A stretch of 64,000 nucleotides of DNA from NCBI GenBank assembly GCA_963697355.1, contig CAVONV010000007.1, positions 1 to 64,000 on the forward strand. Direction: 5' to 3'. Below, piece by piece: positions 17,373 to 26,643 of the stretch. How positions within the stretch are numbered: position 1 is the stretch's first letter; every line of letters starts with the position of its first letter. Source of the DNA: CAVONV01 sp963697355. GTDB taxonomy: Bacteria > Acidobacteriota > Vicinamibacteria > Marinacidobacterales > DATDRI01. The position numbers were made by a program, and so were the translations under genes. The notes beneath the pieces were generated by a model. The model saw only the letters and a list, made by a program, of their open reading frames with translations. It made no database searches and was not told the origin of the DNA.

Positions 17373-17927
17373 CTATTCGCAAGGCCCGACTTCGACAGCG
17401 TCTTTGACGATCATGTCAATGCCCTTCGGCCCGGAATACTCCGTTGAGCGAATGGTATAAGTCCCGGGCTTCTCGAAATGCCAGAGCACATCGTTTCTAT
17501 GTCCCGGAATAACCTGCATTTGGAAAATCATAGAATGGTCTTGGCGGAAAAGACCGAAGCCGTAGGTCAGGTCCTCGGAGGTCACATTGAACAGGACCTT
17601 GTCGTTGCAGTCGATGACGAGTTTGTCCGATGGCAGTTTGAATGCATGTTCTTCAATAGCGATCTCGAAAGTCTTGTCCGCCTGGATCTCCGATCGATTG
17701 AGATCCAATTCGACCCAGGGGATGGTTGCCATCGTTATCAGGTGCAATGAAACACCCAGAATGGTCAGAAAGGCCACAAAGCCGTAAAACAATGCAGGTT
17801 TGACCGGCTCTGAATCGCCCTCTTTTGTGATCCGGTAGCCAAACCAGCCCACCACCAACATCATCACGATGCAGTAAATGGTGTAGGCGAAGGTTTGCCC
17901 TGCGAGTACTAATGCTGAATCGACCAA
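17373..17927 (-). CDS. Cupredoxin-fold subunit II without the CuA site
   Basis: A 184-residue protein with two N-terminal membrane helices (about 9-30 and 45-68) and a periplasmic cupredoxin domain, as in subunit II of heme-copper oxidases. The CuA ligands are gone: the region expected to read CSEFCGxxHxxM is STEYSGPKGIDM (Ser161, Ser165), and the upstream His is Tyr122. It therefore cannot accept electrons from cytochrome c through CuA; quinol or another donor is likely. It is the first gene of the two-gene operon and has an FNR/NnrR-like site about 48 bases upstream. Confidence 0.8.
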   Translation of the reverse strand: MVDSALVLAGQTFAYTIYCIVMMLVVGWFGYRITKEGDSEPVKPALFYGFVAFLTILGVSLHLITMATIPWVELDLNRSEIQADKTFEIAIEEHAFKLPSDKLVIDCNDKVLFNVTSEDLTYGFGLFRQDHSMIFQMQVIPGHRNDVLWHFEKPGTYTIRSTEYSGPKGIDMIVKDAVEVGPCE

Positions 17928-17974
17928 GTTCTATCCCTCCTCGTTCAAATTTACTGAGAATAGCCCATCGTGCA

Positions 17975-17988
17975 TTGATTTAGGTCAA
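17975..17988. promoter_or_regulatory. FNR/NnrR-type binding site
   Basis: TTGAT-TTAG-GTCAA matches the FNR consensus TTGAT-N4-ATCAA at nine of ten positions and matches the TTGAT-N4-GTCAA form associated with NO-responsive Crp/Fnr regulators. It lies 48 bases upstream of the subunit II start, as expected for an activator site of this operon. Confidence 0.55.
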
Positions 17989-18367
17989 TGCTCCGCCCAT
18001 TCAGTTCCAGTTGCAGGATTTGAGGTATCTTCCGGGGTGTTAGGTGGTTCTCAACGATGCAGCCGACGCAGGGTCATGATTCCCTGCGCGACACATGTGG
18101 ATACGTATCCATCTTATCCACACTCGGTATGCAAGCTACCCATGGACTATGGCGAGGTCTAGTGATGTTGATTCAGAGGCCGTTTGTGCCACCAACAAAT
18201 CACGGTATATATGGTTCAGCATGTACGTCAGAGTCTTCTCTATCCCGGTCAGTTCACTTTCGTGTGGGCGAGGGAGGTGCGGGCGCCGACCCATCTGACG
18301 TTCCGCACACCACCTTTGCCACTTTTCACGCCGACTGCTTATGTGATCTTCGCGCCTAGACCACAGG
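17989..18367. other. Intergenic region with two inverted repeats
   Basis: No gene is apparent. CGCAGGG-N8-CCCTGCG forms a hairpin at about 18068-18089, and GGATACGTATCC at 18099-18110 is a perfect 12-bp palindrome inside a looser GTGGAT/ATCCAC pair. Both could be regulatory, but nothing identifies the regulator. Confidence 0.4.
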
Positions 18368-18964
18368 CTAGTTCCTTCGGCGCCCGCGTCCTCGGCCCGA
18401 TGCATTTCGAGTCCCTTGTCCGCAAGGGCCGCGTCCTTGCCCCCATACTCTCTCACCGATTCCCGGAACGCTGGACCCCGGCTGCTCCTCGACAACGGTA
18501 CCCTGGGCCTGCCCGGATCGCCCGCGGCCGGTTCCCCGACCCTGGCTTGTTCCAGCCCCTCGGCCAGAGCCAACACCTCGGCCTCCCCGGATTCCCGAGC
18601 CCCCATACGGTATCATCGACTCCGATCCTCTCAACGTACCGGTCATATCACTCTGTCGATTAGAACCTGAGCAACCGTACGCGGTTGACGACGCCACGTT
18701 GGAGCGGTCAACGACAGCGCCATTGTCATTTGGCAGCGGTGCAGCCCTATCGCTGGATTTGGAGCCGGACCAATATCGGTCCACTTGCCGTTGCCAACTG
18801 GCAAAAGCACCCTGAATTTGCCTGACTTGTTCGCCGGTCCACTGCCACAAGGTCTCCGCGGAGGTTTGTTGTCTCCCGCTAGCACGAGCTTGCCCGCAAA
18901 CGGGCTCGACCACCATCGTAGTGAAGAGAAACGCAATTCCGATAACGACGAGCTTTTGTTTCAT
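18368..18964 (-). CDS. Secreted Gly/Arg-rich protein of unknown function
   Basis: A protein of 198 residues with a clear signal peptide (MKQKLVVIGIAFLFTTMVV, cleavage probably after VCGQA). The mature part starts with a helical region rich in Gln and Trp (ETLWQWTGEQVRQIQGAF) and ends in a long Gly/Arg/Ser-rich low-complexity tail containing GRGPCG. I do not recognise a family. The tail motif GRGPCG recurs in the divergently encoded Spy/CpxP-like protein at 19431, so the two may act together in the periplasm or envelope. An upstream in-frame ATG adds four residues. Confidence 0.6.
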   Translation of the reverse strand: MKQKLVVIGIAFLFTTMVVEPVCGQARASGRQQTSAETLWQWTGEQVRQIQGAFASWQRQVDRYWSGSKSSDRAAPLPNDNGAVVDRSNVASSTAYGCSGSNRQSDMTGTLRGSESMIPYGGSGIRGGRGVGSGRGAGTSQGRGTGRGRSGQAQGTVVEEQPGSSVPGIGERVWGQGRGPCGQGTRNASGRGRGRRRN

Positions 18965-19430
18965 GATTTCCTCCAATCGACCACAACGGTCACACGAATT
19001 CCTTTCCTGCCTACTTCTATAGACAAAAGAGAATGGGAAAACTTGCGGTCAGAGAACATTCTTGTCGAGATAGTGGTTAATTCGGGGGAGGTGATTAATA
19101 TTTCCCAGTATTCAAGGCAAATACTGATGACCTCTCCCCGAACTAAGCTCACCCTTAATAAAAGAACTTAGAAAGCAAGTTTTTCCAGTCTAGATGTGTC
19201 CAAAGAGGTAGAAAGAGCCTATAGAGGGAAGCGACGACTCCCTCTCAATAGGAGCCGTATTTCATAAGGCTGGGAAATCGAATGAGTCAGGAATGCGGCG
19301 GCTAGAGGAGATATCGCAGCAGTCGCTCCGGCGTTGGGGGGGACAACCAGAGGTCGAAGCACCGTTGCGGCGTGAAGAGGGACGAAGAAGGGGCGGGAAT
19401 CGGCAATCTGCCCGAAAAGGAGGAACGCTC
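18965..19430. other. Intergenic region between two divergent secreted-protein genes
   Basis: No gene is visible in these 466 bases. At 19106-19126 CAGTATT and AATACTG form a perfect inverted repeat around a 7-base centre, nested within a looser GGGGGAGGT / ACCTCTCCCC pair (19084-19139). This could be an operator shared by both genes or an RNA hairpin. The leader of the plus-strand gene is A/G rich. Confidence 0.4.
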
Positions 19431-20117
19431 ATGTGGAAACGAGTAATGAGATGGGGCATGGTTGTGATCGTAGTGACCACGGGGGCGACCCCGCTCGGAG
19501 CGCAAACTCCCCAGACCGCGTGGGGAAACTGGCCGGGTACCATGCCAAACCCGCTGGGCTTGACCACCGAGCAGATGATGCAAATCCAGGAGATCACGGT
19601 GAAGTGGCAAGGAGAGCTCTTACATTGCTGGACCCGTCTGCAAACAAAAAGAATGGAGCTCCAGGGATTGATGTGGAACTCGACTCCTGACCCGGCTGCA
19701 GTAGAGGCTAAGTCGAAGGAGGTTAGTGAGCTTCAGGTGGAAATCCAGCGGAAATCGCTGGAGCAACGCAATGCGATTCGCGAAGTTCTAAGCGACCGGC
19801 AAAAAGCAATCTATGACCAGACAGGAATGGCCTACAACAGCGGCGGACCTGGCGCATACGGGCTCGGAATGGCTCGCGGTTGGGGCGGCGGCGGCAGAGG
19901 TCGCGGACGGGCCTTCGGCCGGGCGGGCCGGGGCGTCGGCTTCAATTGGGCACCGGGCTCCCTTCCTGGTGTTGGAGCGACCGGTTGGGGTTTGCGCGGA
20001 TCCGGTTGGGGCCGCGGACCGTGCGGAATGGGCCTCGGAAGAATGCAGATGTCTCCGGGCTGGGGCCAGGGGTTTGGGTGGAGTGCACCAGGGACCGTTC
20101 CGGAGCCGAAGAAATGA
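19431..20117 (+). CDS. Spy/CpxP/ZraP-like periplasmic protein with Gly-rich tail
   Basis: The ATG at 19431, after an AGGAGG site, gives 228 residues: a signal peptide ending near LGAQT, an LTTEQ motif followed by long helices with a second heptad region (NAIREVLSDRQKAIYDQTG), as in the LTxxQ family of periplasmic stress and metal-binding proteins, then an 85-residue tail rich in Gly, Arg and Trp (RGWGGGGRGRGRAFG, GWGRGPCGMGLGR). The tail is unusual for the family. It probably buffers metals or protects envelope proteins; the link with the sulfate-reduction genes is only by position. Confidence 0.7.
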   Translation: MWKRVMRWGMVVIVVTTGATPLGAQTPQTAWGNWPGTMPNPLGLTTEQMMQIQEITVKWQGELLHCWTRLQTKRMELQGLMWNSTPDPAAVEAKSKEVSELQVEIQRKSLEQRNAIREVLSDRQKAIYDQTGMAYNSGGPGAYGLGMARGWGGGGRGRGRAFGRAGRGVGFNWAPGSLPGVGATGWGLRGSGWGRGPCGMGLGRMQMSPGWGQGFGWSAPGTVPEPKK

Positions 20118-20244
20118 CCCAAGCAAGCCTCCTCCTCTAAGAAGGGAGGCTCTCCCGGGATGAGCGACTGAAGGTCTGCCACTTCACATTACAGGATATC
20201 TGAGACGCCGTTGCTTCACCCGTCGCGTCTACGAAGTCTCACCT

Positions 20245-21825
20245 TCACTGAGCTCTCAAGGCTAGGTCTGAATCACTAGCGATTGAGACGCAACGAGCTC
20301 GGGCCGGAATCTCGTCTAGCTCGTCTATTCTGTCGAGGAACGCGTCGACGTCCGGAGTCCTAAAGGTCCTCAGGTCGTCAATGGCGCCAGGACGTATCGA
20401 TTGGTAGTACACCCGCACTTCGACCGTGATCATCGATGTGGTTGGCATCGTCACTCGGTAGGTTATGACATCAGAGCCCTCTTTAGCGTTGAACGACGAG
20501 TCACGCACCGCATCACCAATGACTGTGACGTCCTTTCCCAGCTCGTGTCCGGCGGGATGAAATCCTCTCGGTAACAAGCGATTGTCCTTGACCGATTGGC
20601 TCGCACTCAAGAGTCGGTGGGTAGGCTCACCTTTCCGGTTCGCAGGAACAATCTCATAGATCTGAACCTGATCTTGGCTCCGAATGACATCGTAATGCGG
20701 TTCCCAAGTCCGCTCGCTGCGATGGACAACTTCACCCTTGCTATTTGGTTTTCCGCTCTCGAAGAAAACATCCTTGGTTGCATCCATCATGCGAACGTGG
20801 ATCCAGGCTCGACGCTCAGGATACCCCGTCGGAAACTTGTGACCCGCCCTGTTGACGAGTCGCACTTCGAGCTCGAGAAACTCACCGGACACTCGATGCG
20901 ACAACGATAAACCCAACGTCTTGCTCTCCAACTGCTCGCGGGTCCTTGCTTTGGTTCCATCTAGCCCTACTTTGCGGGAGGGGAACGCTCCTCCCAGAAG
21001 CCCGAGCATAAAGGTATTGCCACCCACGACCTCGTGGTTCCAAACCGGCGTACGAGGCGATAGCCATGGCGGCATGGGTGCGATTGGTGTTTGAGTCGGG
21101 ACGGCCTCCATGTGGCACGACTGACATGTTTGCTCTGAGGATGCGTAATCGGACACGCACCATTCGCTGTAGATGACCTGCTCTGGAAACTCGCCAATCA
21201 CCTGGAGATCATCATCGAAGACCGGCGTGTAAAGGTTATGACAAGCCCCGCACAAGCCCGGGTCATCGATGTGTTGGGAGTATGTCGGAACGAATCCAGT
21301 GTGACGCCACATGGGACGCGGAAAAGGACGAGGGTAGGGACCGTAAACCTCCGTTCCCGTCGTTGCCGTAAAATGCCCACTCATACCCTTCCGTCGGCCT
21401 AGGTCGTTCGCCTCGATTCGGTGACAAACGATGCAGGAAACGCCTTCTAGGCCGCGCGGATCCGTTTCCAGGTCTTGACGGGAGTAGTCACCACCTCTGG
21501 CTCGCGCCTCGATGACACCCAGTGGCGCATGGCAAGTAAGGCATTCGTTCTCGATGAGACTTCGGATTTGCGGACGCGCCGCCACTTCTGCCGACATCTT
21601 GGCCCGCCAGTAGGGGTCGTTGGAGGAAAACGCCATCATAGAATGTGACCAACCGGTGAACGGGCTCACGTCAGCTCCCCGATGGCGGAACATATTCGGC
21701 CCCCCACTGTGGCACACTTGGCAGATGGCCGACGACCGAGCCATGGTGATCTCCTGTGCCACTAGCAACTCGAGGGCGCCAACACACACACCTAGCGTCA
21801 AAACGACACCTATCCAACGAGACAT
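20245..21825 (-). CDS. Secreted pentaheme cytochrome c (c554-like)
   Basis: A 526-residue protein with an N-terminal signal peptide and five CXXCH motifs (CQVCH, CLTCH, CIVCH, CGACH, CQSCH), all in the first half, as in cytochrome c554-type electron-transfer proteins. The second half has no heme and looks like a beta-rich domain (LSHRVSGEFLELEVRLVNRA). It should act in the periplasm. It lies between the NO-reductase-like genes and sat, downstream of the sat terminator, so it is probably transcribed separately. Its electron partner is unknown. Confidence 0.8.
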   Translation of the reverse strand: MSRWIGVVLTLGVCVGALELLVAQEITMARSSAICQVCHSGGPNMFRHRGADVSPFTGWSHSMMAFSSNDPYWRAKMSAEVAARPQIRSLIENECLTCHAPLGVIEARARGGDYSRQDLETDPRGLEGVSCIVCHRIEANDLGRRKGMSGHFTATTGTEVYGPYPRPFPRPMWRHTGFVPTYSQHIDDPGLCGACHNLYTPVFDDDLQVIGEFPEQVIYSEWCVSDYASSEQTCQSCHMEAVPTQTPIAPMPPWLSPRTPVWNHEVVGGNTFMLGLLGGAFPSRKVGLDGTKARTREQLESKTLGLSLSHRVSGEFLELEVRLVNRAGHKFPTGYPERRAWIHVRMMDATKDVFFESGKPNSKGEVVHRSERTWEPHYDVIRSQDQVQIYEIVPANRKGEPTHRLLSASQSVKDNRLLPRGFHPAGHELGKDVTVIGDAVRDSSFNAKEGSDVITYRVTMPTTSMITVEVRVYYQSIRPGAIDDLRTFRTPDVDAFLDRIDELDEIPARARCVSIASDSDLALRAQ

Positions 21826-21867
21826 AAACGACCCTTCCAGGTTCTGACAGCCGCGCCAAAAAAACGA

Positions 21868-21899
21868 ACCGGCGCTCCCCGTTCCCGGGAAGCGCCGGT
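21868..21899 (-). terminator. Rho-independent terminator of sat
   Basis: ACCGGCGCT and AGCGCCGGT form a 9-bp stem with a GC-rich loop that can pair further. On the minus strand it is followed by CG and seven T (21858-21864). It ends the apr-qmo-sat transcript about 30 bases past the sat stop. Confidence 0.88.
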
Positions 21900-21928
21900 C
21901 TTTACTACAGGCTCGATGCTGACTTTGA

Positions 21929-23125
21929 CTACTTACCGGCTTCGCTCTGGTAGAACTCCATCAGAATCTTTGCCACTTCGGGGCGCGCGAATTCTTTGGG
22001 TAGATCCTCTCCCGCGGCCAACATCTCTCGGACCTTCGTGCCCGACAGCAGCACGAAATCTTCCTTCTGATGACCCTCTGGAGCATCCCGCATCATGATG
22101 ACCTTGCCGAGCTTTTTCGAGTAAGCCGTGTGGTCGGCCTCGAATATCTTCAGCTCGAGCGCGCCTTCCGGTACTTCCTTGTGGAATATTTCCTGAGCAT
22201 CGAAGGGACCGTAGTAGTCACCGACACCGGCATGGTCGCGACCGACGATCAAGTGCGTAGCACCCATATTCTGTCGGAAGATCGCGTGCAAAACGGCTTC
22301 GCGCGGTCCGGCGTAGAGCATATCGAATCCGTAACCGGTGATTTCAACCGTACCCGGTTTGAAGTACAACTCGACCATCTTTCGGATAGAGGCGTCGCGG
22401 ACATCGGCCGGGATATCACCCTTCTTCAGTTTGCCGAGGAGCATGTGAATTACCGCGCCGTCGATGTTGGCCCGTTCCATCGCCATTTTGACGAGCTCTT
22501 CATGCGCCCGGTGCATCGGATTGCGGGTTTGGAACGCTACCGCGGTCTTCCAGCCGTTCTTCTCAATCGTCTCGCGGATTTGCATCGCGGTCCGGAACGT
22601 CCCCGGAAAGTCTTTCTCGAAGTACGAGAAATTGAGGACCTGGATGGGACCGGACACAAAAATCTTACCGACTGAGTTGAAGTTCTTGACACCGGGATGC
22701 TCCGCATCCACGGTGCCATAGACTTTTTCGGTCATGCGCTTCATCTGCATGTCGGTCGCTTCTTCGATCGCTTCGACATCCTGGATAGCGATGACGGGAT
22801 TTCCGTCAACGTTGGGGTCGAGCAAGGCGATTCGCTTAGCGCCCTTAATGCCGGAAGCATCGGAAACAACGTTGACGATCGGTGTCGGCCAGAAGAGGCC
22901 ATCTGTCGTCTTCATGTTCTCGGCTACCGACATCGCATCCGCCAAGTTCATATAGCCTTTCAGCGGATTGAAATAGCCGCTGCCCAGCATGACGGCATTG
23001 GCCGCCGCCTGGGAGCTAATCAGTAACTTGGGAAGGCCTTCAGCTTCCTTTTGTAGCTTGGCGCGTTTCCCATCATCCGTAACATACAGCGGGTTCAACG
23101 TTTCAGAACCATGCGGCTTAATCAT
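21929..23125 (-). CDS. sat: ATP sulfurylase (sulfate adenylyltransferase)
   Basis: A 398-residue homo-oligomeric-type enzyme with the QTRNPMHRAHE and GRDHAGVGDYYG signatures of the HXXH active site. It activates sulfate with ATP to APS, the substrate of AprBA. Length and motifs agree with Sat of sulfate reducers, without an APS-kinase domain. It lies 107 bases downstream of qmoC and ends in a strong terminator, so it is probably the last gene of the aprBA-qmoABC-sat unit. Confidence 0.96.
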   Translation of the reverse strand: MIKPHGSETLNPLYVTDDGKRAKLQKEAEGLPKLLISSQAAANAVMLGSGYFNPLKGYMNLADAMSVAENMKTTDGLFWPTPIVNVVSDASGIKGAKRIALLDPNVDGNPVIAIQDVEAIEEATDMQMKRMTEKVYGTVDAEHPGVKNFNSVGKIFVSGPIQVLNFSYFEKDFPGTFRTAMQIRETIEKNGWKTAVAFQTRNPMHRAHEELVKMAMERANIDGAVIHMLLGKLKKGDIPADVRDASIRKMVELYFKPGTVEITGYGFDMLYAGPREAVLHAIFRQNMGATHLIVGRDHAGVGDYYGPFDAQEIFHKEVPEGALELKIFEADHTAYSKKLGKVIMMRDAPEGHQKEDFVLLSGTKVREMLAAGEDLPKEFARPEVAKILMEFYQSEAGK

Positions 23126-23232
23126 GTATCTTCACCTCCAAAGAATATGTGCTGCTGTAGACTCGGCTCGAACCAGCTACCCCGCGATCGAAGCCGAGAG
23201 AGTCCCAACTCCTTTTGCGTGAAAACTCCGAC

Positions 23233-24375
23233 TCAGTTTGTTGCCTCATCAGGCGTTGACATTCGTTCGTGAACCATAGCCAGGGTGCGGTACAACAAGT
23301 GTGCAAACTTCGAATAAGGGAACGTTATGAACAAACACAAGACCACGCCCAAGTGTAAAACATACAACCAACTCGCGATTTGCGGAGCCAAGACGAACCG
23401 AGCCGTCTCGACGAAACAACCGGTGACGATCACGGCAAGCACTACGTAGAGGAAGAACGAATCGAAAACTGTGGATGCACCGGCACGATCGCCGTCTTGG
23501 AATCGATTGAACCAAAGCCAGACACCACCCACCACCAACGCCACCGCAGAGAGGTTCCCGAGCAATTTGATCCAGTGAGTCAACGGCAAGGGCATCGTTG
23601 CCTTGAACCCAGGGATGTAAGGGAAGTAGAGCACCACGATGATGAAACCCGAGGTGATCGCGGCACCTATGAAACCCCAGAACAAAAAGAAATGTCCCCA
23701 TTTCCGGGGTCGCGCCGACTCGCAAGAACCGAAGCGTTTGTGCGTGGCGATATCCGTGAGGGAGGATATCAAGCTCCCGACAAACGATCCGGTTCGTTTC
23801 GCGTGGCTTCCCATGAGATTCCAAAACTGCATACCGCTCATGAATGTCATCAAGGTCACGAAGCCGACGACCGGAAAGTACACGGAGTAGATCATCCAAT
23901 GGGGGACAAAGTGATCGAATCCGCCATTGGGCCCGACTTCACCCATATGCCCGAAACGGCCGAATGCCACCAGATAAAGAATCCAGAAGAGAATGGGAAG
24001 TCCAACCAGCACGGGCCATGTGGTGCGCGCCTTGGCGACCAACGATCCCATGAACTTCGGCTTCGCGAGCTTCTCCACGGTCAAAGACCGAATCACCTGC
24101 ATCACGTCGCCCGGCTTGGCATCGCGCGGACACCGGACGGAACAGTCATTACATTGATGACAAAGCCAAACCGCCGGATCTCCCGCAAGTTGGTCGGAGA
24201 GGCCCCACTGCGCCAGTAACATCTGACGGCGGGGGAAGGGTGCGTCCGCCGGTGCCAGCTCGCATACACTGGAGCATGTGGCACATTGAAAACATCTTGC
24301 CGCAGAAGCCCCTCCGCGAGCTTTCAACTCCTTACGGAACTCAGCCGACGGTATAACGGCTGCTGGTGTAGCCAT
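23233..24375 (-). CDS. qmoC: QmoC, membrane subunit of the quinone-interacting Qmo complex
   Basis: A 380-residue fusion: an HdrC-like N-terminus with two ferredoxin clusters (CFQCATCSSVCELAP and CHQCNDCSVRCPRD), then about six membrane helices resembling the cytochrome b subunit HdrE/NarI. QmoABC carries electrons from menaquinol to AprBA. It starts 11 bases after the qmoB stop. The sequence is intact, unlike qmoA and qmoB. Confidence 0.94.
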   Translation of the reverse strand: MATPAAVIPSAEFRKELKARGGASAARCFQCATCSSVCELAPADAPFPRRQMLLAQWGLSDQLAGDPAVWLCHQCNDCSVRCPRDAKPGDVMQVIRSLTVEKLAKPKFMGSLVAKARTTWPVLVGLPILFWILYLVAFGRFGHMGEVGPNGGFDHFVPHWMIYSVYFPVVGFVTLMTFMSGMQFWNLMGSHAKRTGSFVGSLISSLTDIATHKRFGSCESARPRKWGHFFLFWGFIGAAITSGFIIVVLYFPYIPGFKATMPLPLTHWIKLLGNLSAVALVVGGVWLWFNRFQDGDRAGASTVFDSFFLYVVLAVIVTGCFVETARFVLAPQIASWLYVLHLGVVLCLFITFPYSKFAHLLYRTLAMVHERMSTPDEATN

Positions 24376-24386
24376 GTCGTTCCTCC

Positions 24387-26643
24387 CTAGAAGCCCTTGT
24401 ACGGATTCGGTCCTACGTCTTCGATCGTCTCGGCGAACTCGTCGAAGATCTCTGGAATTCGCGCGAACTCGTTTCGAGCCAGTTCTACAATTCTCACCCG
24501 TTCCGGCTCCAACGTCAGACGGTCAAGGGTCTCTTTCACGTTGGTCATCCTGGTATTGGCCAGATCAGAACCCTTGATGTAGTGACACTGGTAGTCATCA
24601 CCCCTACGGCAGCCGACGAGGATGACACCGTCGATGCCCCGCGAGAGTGCGTCGGCAATCCAGACCGTATTCACCGCACCCAAGCAGCGCACGGGAATGA
24701 TCCGAATCCACGGATTCCACTGCCTCTTATGAGCTGCCGCTTCATCGAGTGCAGGCAGAGCATCGTTCTCACACATCAACGCAATCATACGAGGCTTCTC
24801 GTCGTCCTCGTCGGGCACTTCGACCGCTTTGATCATGCTGGCCACTGCATCGACCGAGTACTCGGGGAAGCTGATGATACGCTCCGGGCATGCACCGAGG
24901 CAGATACCGCATCGGCGGCAACGAAGCGGATTGTATTCGGGTGTTCCCTTTTCATCCTCGTTGATCGTGCCGAAGGGACACTCTTCCGTGCAACGTTTGC
25001 ACTGTGTGCACCGTTGGAGGAAGAAATCGGCAATCGATCGATCTCCAGCGCGTGGATGGACGGCTTCCCCCCGCTCGTTGGCGTTGATGTTTTGGACCGC
25101 TTTCATCGCGGCGCCCCAACCATCTTCTGCTGCCTGTGCAGCGTCCATGGGAGCACGCAGGGTGCCCGCGGCATAGATACCGGTTCGACGTGTCTCATAA
25201 GGAAAGCAGATGTAATGGGAATCAGGAAAGTTATAGCCGAGCACCGGCATATCCGGCCCTTGGCGGTAATCGAGGTTCAGGATCTCGCTGCCCTCGTGTG
25301 CCTTGAGCGCCTCAATCACCTTGTTCGCTTCCGTAACCTGTGTCTCGGACTCTTTCTTTTCGGCCCGCATGTGGGCGTCGGCGAGGATTCGGATGGATTC
25401 TCCATCGGCCGAGTTGGGAACCATTCCCACGGCTAATACCACTAGGTCACCTTCGACAACGGCTCCGTCACCCAACAGGCTGTCTCGGATCTGGACCTTC
25501 AGACGGCCGTTGCCGTTGCCCTCGACCTTGTCAACTTCACCGCGGGTGAACATGGCACCGCTTTGCTCCTGGACACCCAGGTAGAACCTCTCGAGCTGCG
25601 CCGGTGCACGTAGGTCTCGATAGACCACAGCACATTCAATGCCCGGAAAGTCACGACTGATGGCCAAAACTTGCTTCAATGTCGTGGAACAACACTCCGA
25701 AGAGCAATAAGGCAGATGATTCTCGTCCCGGGAACCGGCACATTGAACGAAGATCACCCGCTCTGGTGTCTTCGAATCGGAAGGCCGGACGAGTTTGCCG
25801 TCGATCAACATAGCCTCGAGCTCTTGCGAGGTCACGACGTTAGGCGAAATCCCGTACCCGAGCGCTCCAAGTTTGTTGGCATCGTACGGCCTCGCACCCG
25901 TCGACTGTACGATGGCCCCGACTTTGAAGGTCTCCACACCCGAAGGAGTCTCGACCTCCACGTCGAACTGACCGGGTTGACCGGAAATGCGCTTCACTCT
26001 GCTCTCTTTGAGAACGCGCACCGCCGAGTTGGACTCGACTTCTTCGACTAGCTCCGGGATGTGGTTCGGATGGAGTTTGTCGTAAGGCGGATTTTCGGGA
26101 ACCAGATCCTTCGAATCCACTAGACGGCCGCCCAGCCTTGTCTTTTTTCTCCACGATGACCACGGGATGGCCCAAACCGGCGGCTGCTTTCGCCGCTTCG
26201 AGACCGGAGAGTCCCCCACCGACGATCAAGACGGTTCGATCGATGGTCTCATCGAGAGGTTTCGTCAGCTCCATCTTCGACACCCGAGCCAAACCCATGC
26301 GCAAGAGGTCCTCCGCCAGCATCTGGGTGTCTTCTTCTCCCGGCTTCTGTGACCAGGCTACCTGCTCACGCAAACTGACCCGGTGCATCGCCACCTTGGT
26401 GGGATCGAAGCTAAAAACGTCTGCTTTCGAGCGTTCCGAACAGGCTGCGATCAACAACCCATCGACGGCATCCCCTTCGACCGCCTTGTTGATGGCCGTC
26501 ACTCCTTCCGGAGAGCAAAGACAGGGATGCGTGGTATAGGTTGAAGCACCGTTTTCTTCTGCAAGCTCTTCAAAACCTTCGGCATTGATGGCCTTGCCGA
26601 TATCACAACCCGTGCAGAGGAACAGGCCGATGCGCTCCATCAT
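24387..26643 (-). CDS. qmoB: QmoB, HdrA/MvhD-like flavoprotein; one frameshift
   Basis: The N-terminal frame (from 26643) has MERIGLFLCTGCDIG and an FAD fold (VLIVGGGLSGLEAAKAAAG). It then breaks, and the rest continues in a second frame from GGRLVDSKDLVPENPPYDK, with QCAGSRDENHLPYCSSEC, two ferredoxin clusters (CTQCKRCTEECPFG, CRRCGICLGACPE) and a C-terminal MvhD-like domain (MCENDALPALDEAA). Removing one A from the six-base homopolymer at 26143-26148 restores a continuous protein of about 750 residues. It is a cytoplasmic subunit of the Qmo complex. Its start overlaps the qmoA stop in an ATGA arrangement. Confidence 0.92.
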
